Shown in pieces: positions 56,054-64,000 of a stretch of DNA of 64,000 bases. Below the pieces are notes generated by a model that worked only from the letters and a program-made list of their open reading frames with translations, searched no databases and was not told the origin of the DNA. This DNA comes from Rubritalea tangerina (GTDB taxonomy: Bacteria; Verrucomicrobiota; Verrucomicrobiia; Verrucomicrobiales; Akkermansiaceae), in the NCBI RefSeq assembly GCF_042683245.1, contig NZ_JBHUJB010000036.1, positions 1-64,000 of the forward strand. The letters are read 5' to 3'. Position 1 is the stretch's first letter, and each line of letters begins with the position of its first letter. A program made the position numbers and the translations under genes.

Positions 56054-57205
56054 TTGAATAAGACGGTTTCCATCACCGGACTCTCGGCCGTATCGAGTCT
56101 CGGCGCCACGCTAGAGGCCCACGCCTCATCCATGGAAGCAGGCCACACTGGACTGCAACCACTCCAGCAACTACTCGGCTCCGAACTCAATTGCGGCTCA
56201 CTCATGGGAGCTTGGATCCAAGACCGTAGTCTCTTACAATCCCGTAAGTGGGCGCCAGCATCTGCCCTCGCACTCCATTGCGCAAAATTAGCAGTCAAAG
56301 ATGCCGGTCTCGATGGCTCAGCCCTCAAAAATGCCGCTGTCATTGCCGGCTCTTCACGTGGCAATGCTTGGCTGCGCAATTGGCCAGGCCGCCGTCCCTT
56401 CAAATTAATGGCCGCCTCTAACTCCATGCATGGAGAAATCGCTTCAGCGGTGAGTATTGAACTCGGCATTACCGGCCCCTGGCAAACGATCGCATCAGGG
56501 TGTGCCGCATCACTAGACGCCCTCGGTATGGCGTGGCTCATGCTCCAATCCGGCATGGTCGAACACGTCATTGTCCTCGGAGTCGAACTTCCCTTAGTGG
56601 CCGAAATCGTCCAAGATTACATCAACACCGGAGTGCTCAGCACCAATGGGATCAACGATCCCTATCACCCAGAAACGTCTGGCTTCTTTCCCGGTGAAGC
56701 AGGCTGTGCCTTGGTTCTCAGCAAAGAACACATCCCTAGCACTCCCCAGTTAGCCGGATATTGGTGCAACTCAGATGCAGACTCCCCAATTGGCATGCCT
56801 GAGGACGGATCTGGCTTACGCCGCTGTATTCAACGAGCACTCAACGACCTGCAATCCATTCCCCCAATCACAGCCATCTGCCCTCACGCTTCTGGAACCC
56901 ACCTCCATTCATTGGCAGAAGACCGAGCTCTAAGAACTGCCCTCCCACTTCATTCTCCCCTCTCCTTACACCCGATCAAACCCTTCACTGGTCACACCGT
57001 CGGCGCCAGTGGTGCACTCGACACCACCATACTCGCACACTACTTGAGAAAAGGCCTGCTGCCACCTAACCTCCCACTCACCCCTCCTGACGCCCCCTTC
57101 ACCCTCCCACAAAAACCTACCCAAGCACTTGGCTCTCTGCTCAAAATTGCCGTAGGTATGGGCGGGCATAATTCTATCATCGCCCTCACCCCACCCTCCC
57201 CATAA
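56054..57205 (+). CDS. Beta-ketoacyl synthase (KAS I/II-like)
   Basis: The 383-residue condensing enzyme has the active Cys in ASGCAASLDALG and the two His residues in CPHASGTHLHS and PFTGHTVGASG, the normal Cys-His-His triad. The TTG at 56054 is taken as the start because NKTVSITGLSAVSSLG begins the fold and no ATG is in place. It is somewhat shorter than FabF. Its location beside bioB and near a LuxC reductase suggests a specialised acyl product, but this is speculation. Confidence 0.8.
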   Translation: MNKTVSITGLSAVSSLGATLEAHASSMEAGHTGLQPLQQLLGSELNCGSLMGAWIQDRSLLQSRKWAPASALALHCAKLAVKDAGLDGSALKNAAVIAGSSRGNAWLRNWPGRRPFKLMAASNSMHGEIASAVSIELGITGPWQTIASGCAASLDALGMAWLMLQSGMVEHVIVLGVELPLVAEIVQDYINTGVLSTNGINDPYHPETSGFFPGEAGCALVLSKEHIPSTPQLAGYWCNSDADSPIGMPEDGSGLRRCIQRALNDLQSIPPITAICPHASGTHLHSLAEDRALRTALPLHSPLSLHPIKPFTGHTVGASGALDTTILAHYLRKGLLPPNLPLTPPDAPFTLPQKPTQALGSLLKIAVGMGGHNSIIALTPPSP

Positions 57206-57228
57206 CCCCCCACTGGCACGCGACAAAG

Positions 57229-57678
57229 ATGCATATTCTCATCTCCATCAACAAACAAACCCTCCAGCTCATGGAGCAAAATGTCGTGCTCCATTCCTAC
57301 CCAATCTCCTCAGCTAAAAATGGCATTGGCTTCGAGGAAGGGTCCTACCAAACCCCCACTGGAAATTTTCTCATCTCCGAAAAACACGGGCACGACGCCC
57401 CCATTCACACCATCTTCAAAGGCCGTAAAGCTGTCGATCTCTGGAACCCTGAACACCACTCAGATCAAGACCTCGTCACAACACGCATCCTCTGGTTAGA
57501 AGGCCTCGACCCCAATAACCTCAACACCAAAGAACGCTACATCTACATTCATGGCACCAACCATGAAGACTCGATCGGCTCCCCCTCTTCCTGTGGCTGT
57601 ATCCGCATGCGTAATCTCGATATCATCGAACTATTCGATGCTGTCACAGAAAATACTCCCGTCCAAATCCTTCCCTAA
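57229..57678 (+). CDS. L,D-transpeptidase (YkuD domain)
   Basis: The 149-residue protein is essentially one YkuD domain, with YQTPTGNF, IYIHGTNHEDSIG and the catalytic Cys in SSCGCIRM. Such enzymes make 3-3 cross-links or attach proteins to peptidoglycan. No signal peptide is visible, which is unusual, as the substrate is periplasmic; export may need another route or the enzyme may have a cytoplasmic target. The next gene begins 13 bases later. Confidence 0.88.
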   Translation: MHILISINKQTLQLMEQNVVLHSYPISSAKNGIGFEEGSYQTPTGNFLISEKHGHDAPIHTIFKGRKAVDLWNPEHHSDQDLVTTRILWLEGLDPNNLNTKERYIYIHGTNHEDSIGSPSSCGCIRMRNLDIIELFDAVTENTPVQILP

Positions 57679-57691
57679 CTATCCCACCACT

Positions 57692-58330
57692 ATGAAACTT
57701 ATCGTTTTTGATTGTGACTCCACCCTCTCGTCCATCGAGGGAATCGACGAATTAGCACGCGCCAAAGGACCTGAGGTCTTCCAAGAAGTTGAAGCTCTTA
57801 CCCATGCAGCAATGAACGGAGAAGTAGCACTCGACCAAGTCTTCGCCAGAAGACTTGAAATTATCAAGCCAGACCTCGCTACCTGCTCCCAAGTCGAACA
57901 ACTCTACATCGATACCGTCGAACCCACCGCTCAAGATACCCTCCAACAATTACGTGACGCAGGCTGGACAATCGTCATCCTCTCGGGGGGCTTCAAACGA
58001 CTTATCGAACCACTCGCCTCCTTCCTCCAAATCGAACGCATCGAAGCCGTCCCCCTCGAACTCGATAATGCCGGCCAATATGTCCGCTTCGACTCTAGCT
58101 ACCCAACCACCTACAATGGCGGCAAACCCGAAATCATTCGCCAACTCAAAAACGAATTCTCACCTGAAAAAACCATCATGGTAGGCGATGGCATCTCTGA
58201 CCTCGAAACCCAATCCGAAGTCGATAGCTTCATCGGATTCGGTGGCTATACCCCTAGACCAAAAGTTCAAGAAGGCGCTGACTACTTCATCTATAAACTC
58301 GAAGAGCTCCTCCCTATCTTAGAAGCCTAG
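57692..58330 (+). CDS. serB: Phosphoserine phosphatase-like HAD hydrolase
   Basis: The 212-residue HAD enzyme has the DxD motif FDCDSTLSSIEG, motif II ILSGG and motif III VGDGISDLE, with the SerB-type arrangement. It most likely makes serine from phosphoserine. The ATG at 57692 is used. The gene sits between ykuD and a zinc-ribbon gene, all in one direction and closely spaced. Confidence 0.75.
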   Translation: MKLIVFDCDSTLSSIEGIDELARAKGPEVFQEVEALTHAAMNGEVALDQVFARRLEIIKPDLATCSQVEQLYIDTVEPTAQDTLQQLRDAGWTIVILSGGFKRLIEPLASFLQIERIEAVPLELDNAGQYVRFDSSYPTTYNGGKPEIIRQLKNEFSPEKTIMVGDGISDLETQSEVDSFIGFGGYTPRPKVQEGADYFIYKLEELLPILEA

Positions 58331-58339
58331 TGATCCACT

Positions 58340-58675
58340 ATGAAAAACCAGCTCCGTTATCTTTTCGAGGGCCATAAAAACCTCCTAACTGAAACTGAAG
58401 CGGCTGCTTGGAACAACCTTCTGGTAGAGAGAAAAATCGCTCTCTGCCAGTACCCTGCGGTTAAAATGCTCTTCAAAACTCGCTGCTTAGATAATTCCCC
58501 CGAGGTAACCGCCCATCTAATCGACGGATCTGACGCCTTCTACAAAAGGACACTCGAGCGACTCTCCGGACAGACCAATCACTGTCCATCCTGCGGAGCG
58601 CTCTGCCGCACCTCCAAAGCGAGGCTCTGCCCCGAATGCTCGCATACTTGGTTCGAAACCTATACCCCTAGATAA
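58340..58675 (+). CDS. Small zinc-ribbon protein of unknown function
   Basis: The 111-residue protein has a helical N-terminal half and a C-terminal zinc ribbon with CPSCGALC and CPEC (about 82-100). It begins nine bases after the SerB-like stop and is probably co-transcribed. The role is not known. Confidence 0.7.
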   Translation: MKNQLRYLFEGHKNLLTETEAAAWNNLLVERKIALCQYPAVKMLFKTRCLDNSPEVTAHLIDGSDAFYKRTLERLSGQTNHCPSCGALCRTSKARLCPECSHTWFETYTPR

Positions 58676-58788
58676 GCGCCCCCCTACTTCCTTGAACCCA
58701 TCTCTACTGAGGCCCTTCGATGCTTTCGGTTTAGAAAAACTCTAGGCGACATTTCTCACATCCTGTGTACTTTTCCGATAACTAGCCA

Positions 58789-59874
58789 ATGACCATGCTC
58801 ACTGAAGAACGCGCCCATGCCCTTGCTCAAGCCTGCCAACCCTTTCAAGAATTCTTGGGCCAGCTCACAGCGAACGACCTCCTCGACTGGATAGAGCATG
58901 AACTCGGTCATCACCAAGCACTCGATGACTACCAACAAGTCGGCGATATCCTTACCAAAGCGCGCCCCCCTAAACACCTCCTCCACATCGTAAGTGGAAA
59001 CACCCCGCACGCTGGACTCCAGAGCCTCCTGCGCGGACTCCTCGTAGGTGCCCAAAATACCGTCAAGTTGCCCAAATCAGATACACAATCCCCCTCAATC
59101 CCTGAACTCTACACATTTCACAACCATCTCCCCGACACCCTCAAACCCCTCTGTAACTTCACCGACACCCTCGACCTACCTCTCCTTCATTCCGCTGATA
59201 CCGTCATCGCCATTGGCTCCGATCAAGCAATCGCAGATATCCACAACCAACTTCTGCCTCAGCAGCGCTTCATCCCACATGGTCACAAAATAAGCTTCGC
59301 CCTCATTGACAAACCCAGCACCAAACATGCGCAACTCGCAGCAGTCGACGCCTCACTTTATGACCAACAAGGCTGCCTCTCCCCCCACGTGATCTACGTT
59401 AAAGAAAATGCAGCAGCCTTCGCCCCAATGCTGGCTAAAGCCATGGAGCATTACCACCATACCAACCCTCGGACCGGGCTCACACTCTCAGAAAGTGGTG
59501 CTATCCGAAACCTCCGTGAAACAATCCGCTACCAAGCTGCGATCGAACCTGAGAACTTCCAACTCTACGAAAGCCCCCAAGGTACCCATTGGACAGTCAT
59601 CTATGAGAATGCACCCACCCTCGTCCCCAGCCCACAAAATCGTACGATCTATGTGAAACCATGGCCAGAAAACCCACACCTCCTCGGCACTGAACTAGAA
59701 TATCTCAGCACCATCGCACTCTCGCCACTTTCAGCCTTGCTCAATGAGGTCGAAATACTCAATCCTGCTCGCATCTGCCAACTCGGTAAGGCACAACACC
59801 CACACCTCTTCTGGCATCACGACGGCTTCGCCCCGCTCGCAAGCCTCGTCACCTGGCAAGATATCCACCTCTAA
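58789..59874 (+). CDS. Acyl-CoA reductase of the LuxC family
   Basis: The 361-residue protein has the conserved SGNTPHAGLQSLLRGLLVGAQNTVKL region, DQQGCLSPHVIYV with the likely catalytic Cys, and the C-terminal region of LuxC-type reductases. Such enzymes reduce fatty acyl-CoA or acyl-ACP to an aldehyde with NADPH. There is no LuxA/B nearby, so bioluminescence is not implied; aldehydes for lipid or other products are more likely. A ketoacyl synthase lies 1.6 kb upstream. Confidence 0.8.
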   Translation: MTMLTEERAHALAQACQPFQEFLGQLTANDLLDWIEHELGHHQALDDYQQVGDILTKARPPKHLLHIVSGNTPHAGLQSLLRGLLVGAQNTVKLPKSDTQSPSIPELYTFHNHLPDTLKPLCNFTDTLDLPLLHSADTVIAIGSDQAIADIHNQLLPQQRFIPHGHKISFALIDKPSTKHAQLAAVDASLYDQQGCLSPHVIYVKENAAAFAPMLAKAMEHYHHTNPRTGLTLSESGAIRNLRETIRYQAAIEPENFQLYESPQGTHWTVIYENAPTLVPSPQNRTIYVKPWPENPHLLGTELEYLSTIALSPLSALLNEVEILNPARICQLGKAQHPHLFWHHDGFAPLASLVTWQDIHL

Positions 59875-59900
59875 TCAGATCACTCTAAACATATCACCCT

Positions 59901-60128
59901 ATGTCTAACAAAGATATCCCAATCCGTACCACCGCCACCATCACAGCTAAAAGAGAAGATGGTAAAACCTTTATCGTCACCCTCCCTAACGGCAAGACCT
60001 CACTCGGACACTCCCAACTCAAACATAAAGCATACCGTGACTCACTCGAAATTGGTGACACCGTGACGGTCGAAATGACCCCCTTCGATTTTGAGAAAGC
60101 ACGCATTATCCCCACACCCTCCGAATAA
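59901..60128 (+). CDS. IF-1-like small OB-fold protein
   Basis: The 75-residue protein aligns with bacterial translation initiation factor IF-1 (FIVTLPNG, GHSQLKHKAY, GDTVTVEMTPFDFEKARI). The usual SGKMRKxYIRILPGD segment is replaced by a divergent LKHKAYRDSLEIGD. It is therefore likely a paralogue rather than the main IF-1. It precedes selB by 85 bases. Confidence 0.75.
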   Translation: MSNKDIPIRTTATITAKREDGKTFIVTLPNGKTSLGHSQLKHKAYRDSLEIGDTVTVEMTPFDFEKARIIPTPSE

Positions 60129-60213
60129 TCAATTCCCACAGAAAAAAACCTCGCGCCCCCACCTATTCACAACCTAACAGAGCTCCGCTCACTTCTCCTA
60201 AGAACTACAAACC

Positions 60214-62118
60214 ATGAACATCATCTTAGGTACCGCAGGACACATTGACCACGGTAAGTCTTCACTCATCAAGGTTCTCTCGGGTACCGACCCCGATAGA
60301 CTCCCTGAAGAAAAATCCCGTGGTGTGACCATCGAGCTCGGCTTCGCACACCTCACCCTCGAAAACTTCGAAATCGGCCTCATTGATGTGCCAGGTCATG
60401 CAGACTTTATCAATAACATGGTCTCGGGAGTCGGCGCTTTAGATATCGCCCTCTTCATCGTGGCTGCCGATGACGGCTGGATGCCACAATCTGAGGAACA
60501 CCTCCAGATCCTCAACTACCTCGGGATCGATAATGTCATTATTGCCCTCACCAAGTCTGACCTCGCTGAAGACCTCGAGTTCACTATCGAGCTCGTCCGA
60601 GAAGAAATCCTCGGCACCTCCATCGAAGACGCTCCCATCATCCCAGTCTCCTCAATCACAGGCGCCGGCATCGACACACTGAAAACTGAAATCCTCAGCC
60701 GCGCTAAGAACCTCCAAGCTGCCCCCAAACACCATATCCCCCGCCTCTCGGTCGATAGAGCCTTCTCACCTAAAGGCACCGGAACCGTGATCACCGGTAC
60801 ACTCACCGGCCAGGCTCTCCGTAAGGGAGACACCCTTACTTGCCTGCCCGAGCACATCTCCGCCACCATCAGAAACGTCCAAAACCATAACAAATCACTC
60901 GACGCCTCAGTCAGTGGCATGCGTACCGCTCTTAACCTGCCTGACCTCCCACTCAAACAACGAGGTAAGCCAGGCGTCAGCCGTGGCTCACTTCTCACAC
61001 TCCCCGACCACTTGAGCCCCGTTGACACCCTAGACGTCAAACTCCAGCGTGAAGGACGCCCAATCACTGGCCAGTCAGCGACAACAAGAGCTCTTAAAAA
61101 TACTGAAACGGTCATCCTGCACCACGGTACTAGCAGAACACGAGCCCGCGTCGTTCTCCTCGATCGCAGCACACTCGAACTCGGAGACCAATGCTTTGCC
61201 CAACTTCGACTAGAGTCGCCCATCGCAGCATGTACTGGTGACCGGTTTGTCATCCGTGATGGAGGCCAGCAAGGCACCCTCGGCGGCGGCACCATTATTG
61301 ATGCCGATGCCAAAGCCCGTGGCTTCAGAACAGAAGAACGCACCCAGTTCCTAACACTCCGCGCTGAAGCTCCCGATACCCTGCGACCACTCATCCTCAG
61401 CGAACTCTCAAAAAAGCCTGCCTTAAACATTCACTCGCCCCTCACTAACATACCTTTCACCAAAGACTTCACCCAACAAACCATCGAGAAGCTAGCCAAA
61501 GAAAAAAAAGTCACTCTGAGAGCCGACTGGCTACTCGCCCCCCCTTGGTGGAAAGAAATCACCCAAACCGCTGGCACCATCATTGATCAGTGGCACGCCT
61601 CAAACACCGATTCTCCCTCCATGCCCATCGGCACTTGGCGCACCCAACTCCTCGCAGCTGGCGCTCCAGAAGGTCTCCTAGACGCTATCGAAAAACAACT
61701 AATCAACAACGGCTATACGAAACAAAAAGATGGTATCGCCAATGAGGATCACTCACTTGAGCTCCCCGACCGCCTAGCTCCCTACGCGAGTCAAATCCTC
61801 AAAACATTCCAAACGCACGGCCTCACCCCTCCACCACGTGTCGAAATCGCACCTGACGATCCCTCCAAACAAGCCCTCACCTTCCTCATCCGCTCAGGTC
61901 AAATTATCGAGCTCGACCCTAAGGCGTTGTTAGATGCAGCCCATTTCCAAAAACTGCGCCAATCTATCATCGATTACCTATCCACCCATACACGAGCCAC
62001 TGCCAGTGAACTGCGTGAACAAAGTGGTGCATCACGGAAGTTTATCATGCCACTGCTCGAATCCCTGGATGAAGAAGGAGTCACCATCAGAGACGGCGAC
62101 TTCCGCACACTCGCCTAA
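60214..62118 (+). CDS. selB: Selenocysteine-specific elongation factor SelB
   Basis: This 634-residue GTPase delivers selenocysteyl-tRNA to the ribosome. The G1 motif GTAGHIDHGKSSL, DVPGHADFINNMVSGVG, TKSD and the SelB-type domain II follow, with winged-helix domains in the C-terminal third (from about 370) that would bind a SECIS element. A selenoprotein, selA, selC and selD are not visible here. It implies that the host makes selenoproteins or has a remnant of the system. Confidence 0.93.
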   Translation: MNIILGTAGHIDHGKSSLIKVLSGTDPDRLPEEKSRGVTIELGFAHLTLENFEIGLIDVPGHADFINNMVSGVGALDIALFIVAADDGWMPQSEEHLQILNYLGIDNVIIALTKSDLAEDLEFTIELVREEILGTSIEDAPIIPVSSITGAGIDTLKTEILSRAKNLQAAPKHHIPRLSVDRAFSPKGTGTVITGTLTGQALRKGDTLTCLPEHISATIRNVQNHNKSLDASVSGMRTALNLPDLPLKQRGKPGVSRGSLLTLPDHLSPVDTLDVKLQREGRPITGQSATTRALKNTETVILHHGTSRTRARVVLLDRSTLELGDQCFAQLRLESPIAACTGDRFVIRDGGQQGTLGGGTIIDADAKARGFRTEERTQFLTLRAEAPDTLRPLILSELSKKPALNIHSPLTNIPFTKDFTQQTIEKLAKEKKVTLRADWLLAPPWWKEITQTAGTIIDQWHASNTDSPSMPIGTWRTQLLAAGAPEGLLDAIEKQLINNGYTKQKDGIANEDHSLELPDRLAPYASQILKTFQTHGLTPPPRVEIAPDDPSKQALTFLIRSGQIIELDPKALLDAAHFQKLRQSIIDYLSTHTRATASELREQSGASRKFIMPLLESLDEEGVTIRDGDFRTLA

Positions 62119-62201
62119 TACCAACCAGCAGACAGCCTTTCGCGTAAAAGATGAACTAATTGGTAAATTTGTTTAACTTTTGTGCAACTATCGACTTGAT
62201 G

Positions 62202-62229
62202 CATGGTCATTCTTAAAGTAGGAACCATG
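62202..62229. promoter_or_regulatory. Inverted repeat, possible operator before the HTH gene
   Basis: CATGGT and ACCATG arms separated by 16 bases lie about 70 bases before the ATG of the HTH/nuclease gene. A weak -35/-10-like pair (TCGACT and TTAAAG) overlaps it. It could be the binding site of the HTH protein, which would make the gene self-regulating. Confidence 0.3.
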
Positions 62230-62301
62230 AATCCGTGATGTTGTTTGCCCTCAAAGCTCCTTGCATAGAGGCAAATAGCTCCATCCCGAATTCTGACTTC
62301 T

Positions 62302-62943
62302 ATGCCTGATAATACCTCGAACATTCTTGGTGAAACAATCCACGCCCTCATGAGGCAGCGTGGCCTAAAAGCATTTGAACTGGGGGAGAAGATCGCTCTT
62401 AGCCCAACTTCAATCAGTAAAATCGTGAACGGTGTCACTCGCCCACGTCAAAACACCTTCACGCGTATGTGTCAGGTGCTTTGCGAGACGAAGGAGGAAG
62501 AGCGTCGTCTCGTTGCCGCCTTTGCTGGCACCAAGCTTTTGGATGAAGAGCTGGATGAAGCTTCAGCCGCGTCAAACAAAGAAATTCTAAGACTGCGAGC
62601 AGAGCAGTTCATTGAACGCAAAACGCAAGCTATTGCCTTCAAACGATCCGTAGCCAGAGAGCTTGATAAAATCGGAGTGGATTACGAAGCCGATCACTAC
62701 GAAGGCATCTACTCCACCGACTTCCTTATTCAGAAGGAAGGCAAACGCTTGGCTCTCGAATGCAAAGCAAATGTTGGCAGAGATATTGATCGCTCCATCG
62801 CCACCTGTGAAGTCATCCAAGAGAACCTACGCTGTGAAGTGATCGTAGTCGTTCCTTTCGTCGATGCAGTGTGTGGCGAAGCCCAGAAAAAAGGGATGAA
62901 GGTATCCGCACTCAATGAACTAGCAGAACTCATCACCAATTAA
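62302..62943 (+). CDS. XRE-type HTH protein with C-terminal PD-(D/E)XK nuclease-like domain
   Basis: The 213-residue protein has an N-terminal HTH (about 8-70; ELGEKIALSPTSISKIVNGVTRP in two stretches) and a C-terminal domain (about 110-210) with YSTDFLIQ and RLALECKAN, the D and ExK elements of a PD-(D/E)XK nuclease. It resembles restriction-type endonucleases fused to a control-like HTH. It starts a module with the PLD-helicase 25 bases downstream. Codon use is less C-ending than in the flanking genes, which hints at a transferred module. Confidence 0.65.
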   Translation: MPDNTSNILGETIHALMRQRGLKAFELGEKIALSPTSISKIVNGVTRPRQNTFTRMCQVLCETKEEERRLVAAFAGTKLLDEELDEASAASNKEILRLRAEQFIERKTQAIAFKRSVARELDKIGVDYEADHYEGIYSTDFLIQKEGKRLALECKANVGRDIDRSIATCEVIQENLRCEVIVVVPFVDAVCGEAQKKGMKVSALNELAELITN

Positions 62944-62968
62944 AATTTAGACCACTGTAACTTTAGAA

Positions 62969-64000
62969 ATGCACTCCTCTGACCTCACTTTTATCACAAA
63001 CGAAAATGGCGACGATCTTCAAAGTCGCTTCGCCAGTCTCATCAAAGATACTCAGTATTTTGATGTGCTCGTCGGTTACTTTTATACTAGTGGATTTCAC
63101 GCTGTAAGCGAGTCACTGGAAAGCACCGACAAAGTGAGAATTCTGATCGGAATTAGCACCAACCGCGAAACCTATGACCTACTCCAGAAAATCAAGTCGC
63201 ACAAAGAGGTTAAAGACGAGTTTTCAGAGGAAGTTAAGAACGAGTTAGAGAATAGTGATAACACCCAAGTGGTTGAGGAAGGCATCCTCAAGTTCACAAA
63301 TTGGCTGAAGGACGGCAAGCTGGAGATACGGGCTTACCCTGAAGAGAAAATTCATTCAAAGCTCTATATCATGACGTTCCCAGAAGAGGATCGTGATGCT
63401 GGGCGTGTAATCACTGGCTCCAGCAACTTCACTCGTAACGGGCTAATCGAAAACCTCGAATTCAATGTAGAGCTGAAAAATCGCTCAGACTATGAATTTG
63501 CGAAAGCCAAGTTTGAAGAGCTTTGGCTCAAGGGCGTGGATGTAAGCGAAAAATACGTTGAGACCATTAAGAACGACACATGGCTCAGAGACGACATCAC
63601 GCCTTATGAGCTATACTTAAAATTCCTCTACGAGTATTTCAAGGAAGAGATCAATCAGGACACAGAGCTTGATACCAAGTTTCGCCCCGAAGGATTTAAG
63701 GAACTGCAATATCAGGATCACGCAGTCCTAAATGCTAAGAAAATCATCAACGAATACGGCGGTGTTTTTCTATCGGATGTGGTTGGTCTTGGAAAAACCT
63801 TCATGGGCACAATGCTCTGCCAAGAGCTTGACCAGAAGACCTTAGTGCTGGCTCCACCACACCTGATTGACGAGCATAATACTGGTAGTTGGGAACATGC
63901 GTTCAGAGAGTTTGGGTTTCGATCCAGAGACTACAAATGCCGTTCGATTGGCATGTTGAAGTCGATTATTGAAAAGGATCAGCACCGTGATTTTGACGTA
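62969..64000 (+). CDS. PLD-domain/SNF2-type helicase, truncated by the window edge
   Basis: The frame starts at the ATG 62969 and is open to the last base, giving 344 codons. Residues about 1-190 form a phospholipase-D-like domain with one HKD motif (IHSKLYIM then GSSNFTRNGL). A helicase domain begins at about 240 with Walker A DVVGLGKTF and continues past the end (APPHLIDEH). PLD plus SF2 helicase fusions occur in restriction-like defence systems. With the HTH/nuclease gene upstream this looks like a defence locus. The rest lies beyond the window. Confidence 0.8.
   Translation, partial: MHSSDLTFITNENGDDLQSRFASLIKDTQYFDVLVGYFYTSGFHAVSESLESTDKVRILIGISTNRETYDLLQKIKSHKEVKDEFSEEVKNELENSDNTQVVEEGILKFTNWLKDGKLEIRAYPEEKIHSKLYIMTFPEEDRDAGRVITGSSNFTRNGLIENLEFNVELKNRSDYEFAKAKFEELWLKGVDVSEKYVETIKNDTWLRDDITPYELYLKFLYEYFKEEINQDTELDTKFRPEGFKELQYQDHAVLNAKKIINEYGGVFLSDVVGLGKTFMGTMLCQELDQKTLVLAPPHLIDEHNTGSWEHAFREFGFRSRDYKCRSIGMLKSIIEKDQHRDFDV

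Noticed and set aside
58789..59874. Bioluminescence locus
   Set aside because: LuxC-type reductases occur without luciferase; no LuxA, LuxB or LuxD is nearby.

Overview
The window looks like a chromosomal segment of a Verrucomicrobiota bacterium, probably near Rubritalea/Akkermansiaceae. This is inferred from the combination of a Verru_Chthon-cassette-A-like pseudopilin-type protein, a PEP-CTERM protein, sulfatases, an ECF sigma factor paired with a FecR-like protein, and an HtrA-like protein type that I associate with PVC bacteria. No rRNA genes, CRISPR arrays or intact insertion sequences were seen. There is one tRNA gene, with a CAU anticodon.

Layout. 0.1-11.1 kb: a type II secretion locus split into two divergent arms. 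gspE-F-K-L-M, a GspC/PilP-like gene and the secretin gspD run leftward; the pseudopilins gspG-H-I-J run rightward. 11.4-13.4 kb: a GntR-HTH/LacI-like regulator and an AraC-type regulator. 13.4-14.8 kb: two tandem paralogous secreted proteins on the minus strand. 15.4-32.4 kb: an accessory island holding a Verru_Chthon-A-like protein with a small secreted partner, a PDZ protein, an intact sulfatase, two decayed sulfatase genes, a large secreted metalloprotease/LamG protein, an ECF sigma/FecR pair and a PEP-CTERM protein. 32.8-35.5 kb: tRNA-Ile2-like gene and ilvB-ilvN. 35.6-43.2 kb: a lipid-degradation operon (patatin, CoA ligase, thiolase, FadJ-like protein, acyl-CoA dehydrogenase). 43.2-49.7 kb: an OvoA-C-terminal-like methyltransferase, an M29-like peptidase, coiled-coil membrane proteins, carA and purA. 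49.7-54.2 kb: a degenerate HtrA paralogue beside an active HtrA, a pair of TPM-like proteins and an AP2-domain protein. 54.3-62.1 kb: a putative caspase-fold protein, bioB, a ketoacyl synthase, an L,D-transpeptidase, a SerB-like phosphatase, a LuxC-type acyl-CoA reductase, an IF-1-like protein and selB. 62.3 kb to the end: an HTH/PD-(D/E)XK protein followed by a PLD-helicase cut by the window edge, which looks like a defence or restriction module.

The most striking unexplained signal is a two-part sequence, YGTCAKG-N14-GGTCTTCAC (variants GGTCTAA and GGACTTCAA). It has exactly the same 14-base spacing at seven places, all in the intergenic spaces of the 15-32 kb island and oriented towards the Verru_Chthon-A gene, the PDZ protein, the sulfatase (two sites), the metalloprotease, the ECF sigma gene itself and the PEP-CTERM gene. 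The simplest reading is that these are promoters of the ECF sigma factor encoded at 29589, so that the scattered secreted-protein genes form one autoregulated regulon. Some sites lie in longer (80-130 bp) repeated, partly bidirectional elements that could have moved as promoter-carrying units.
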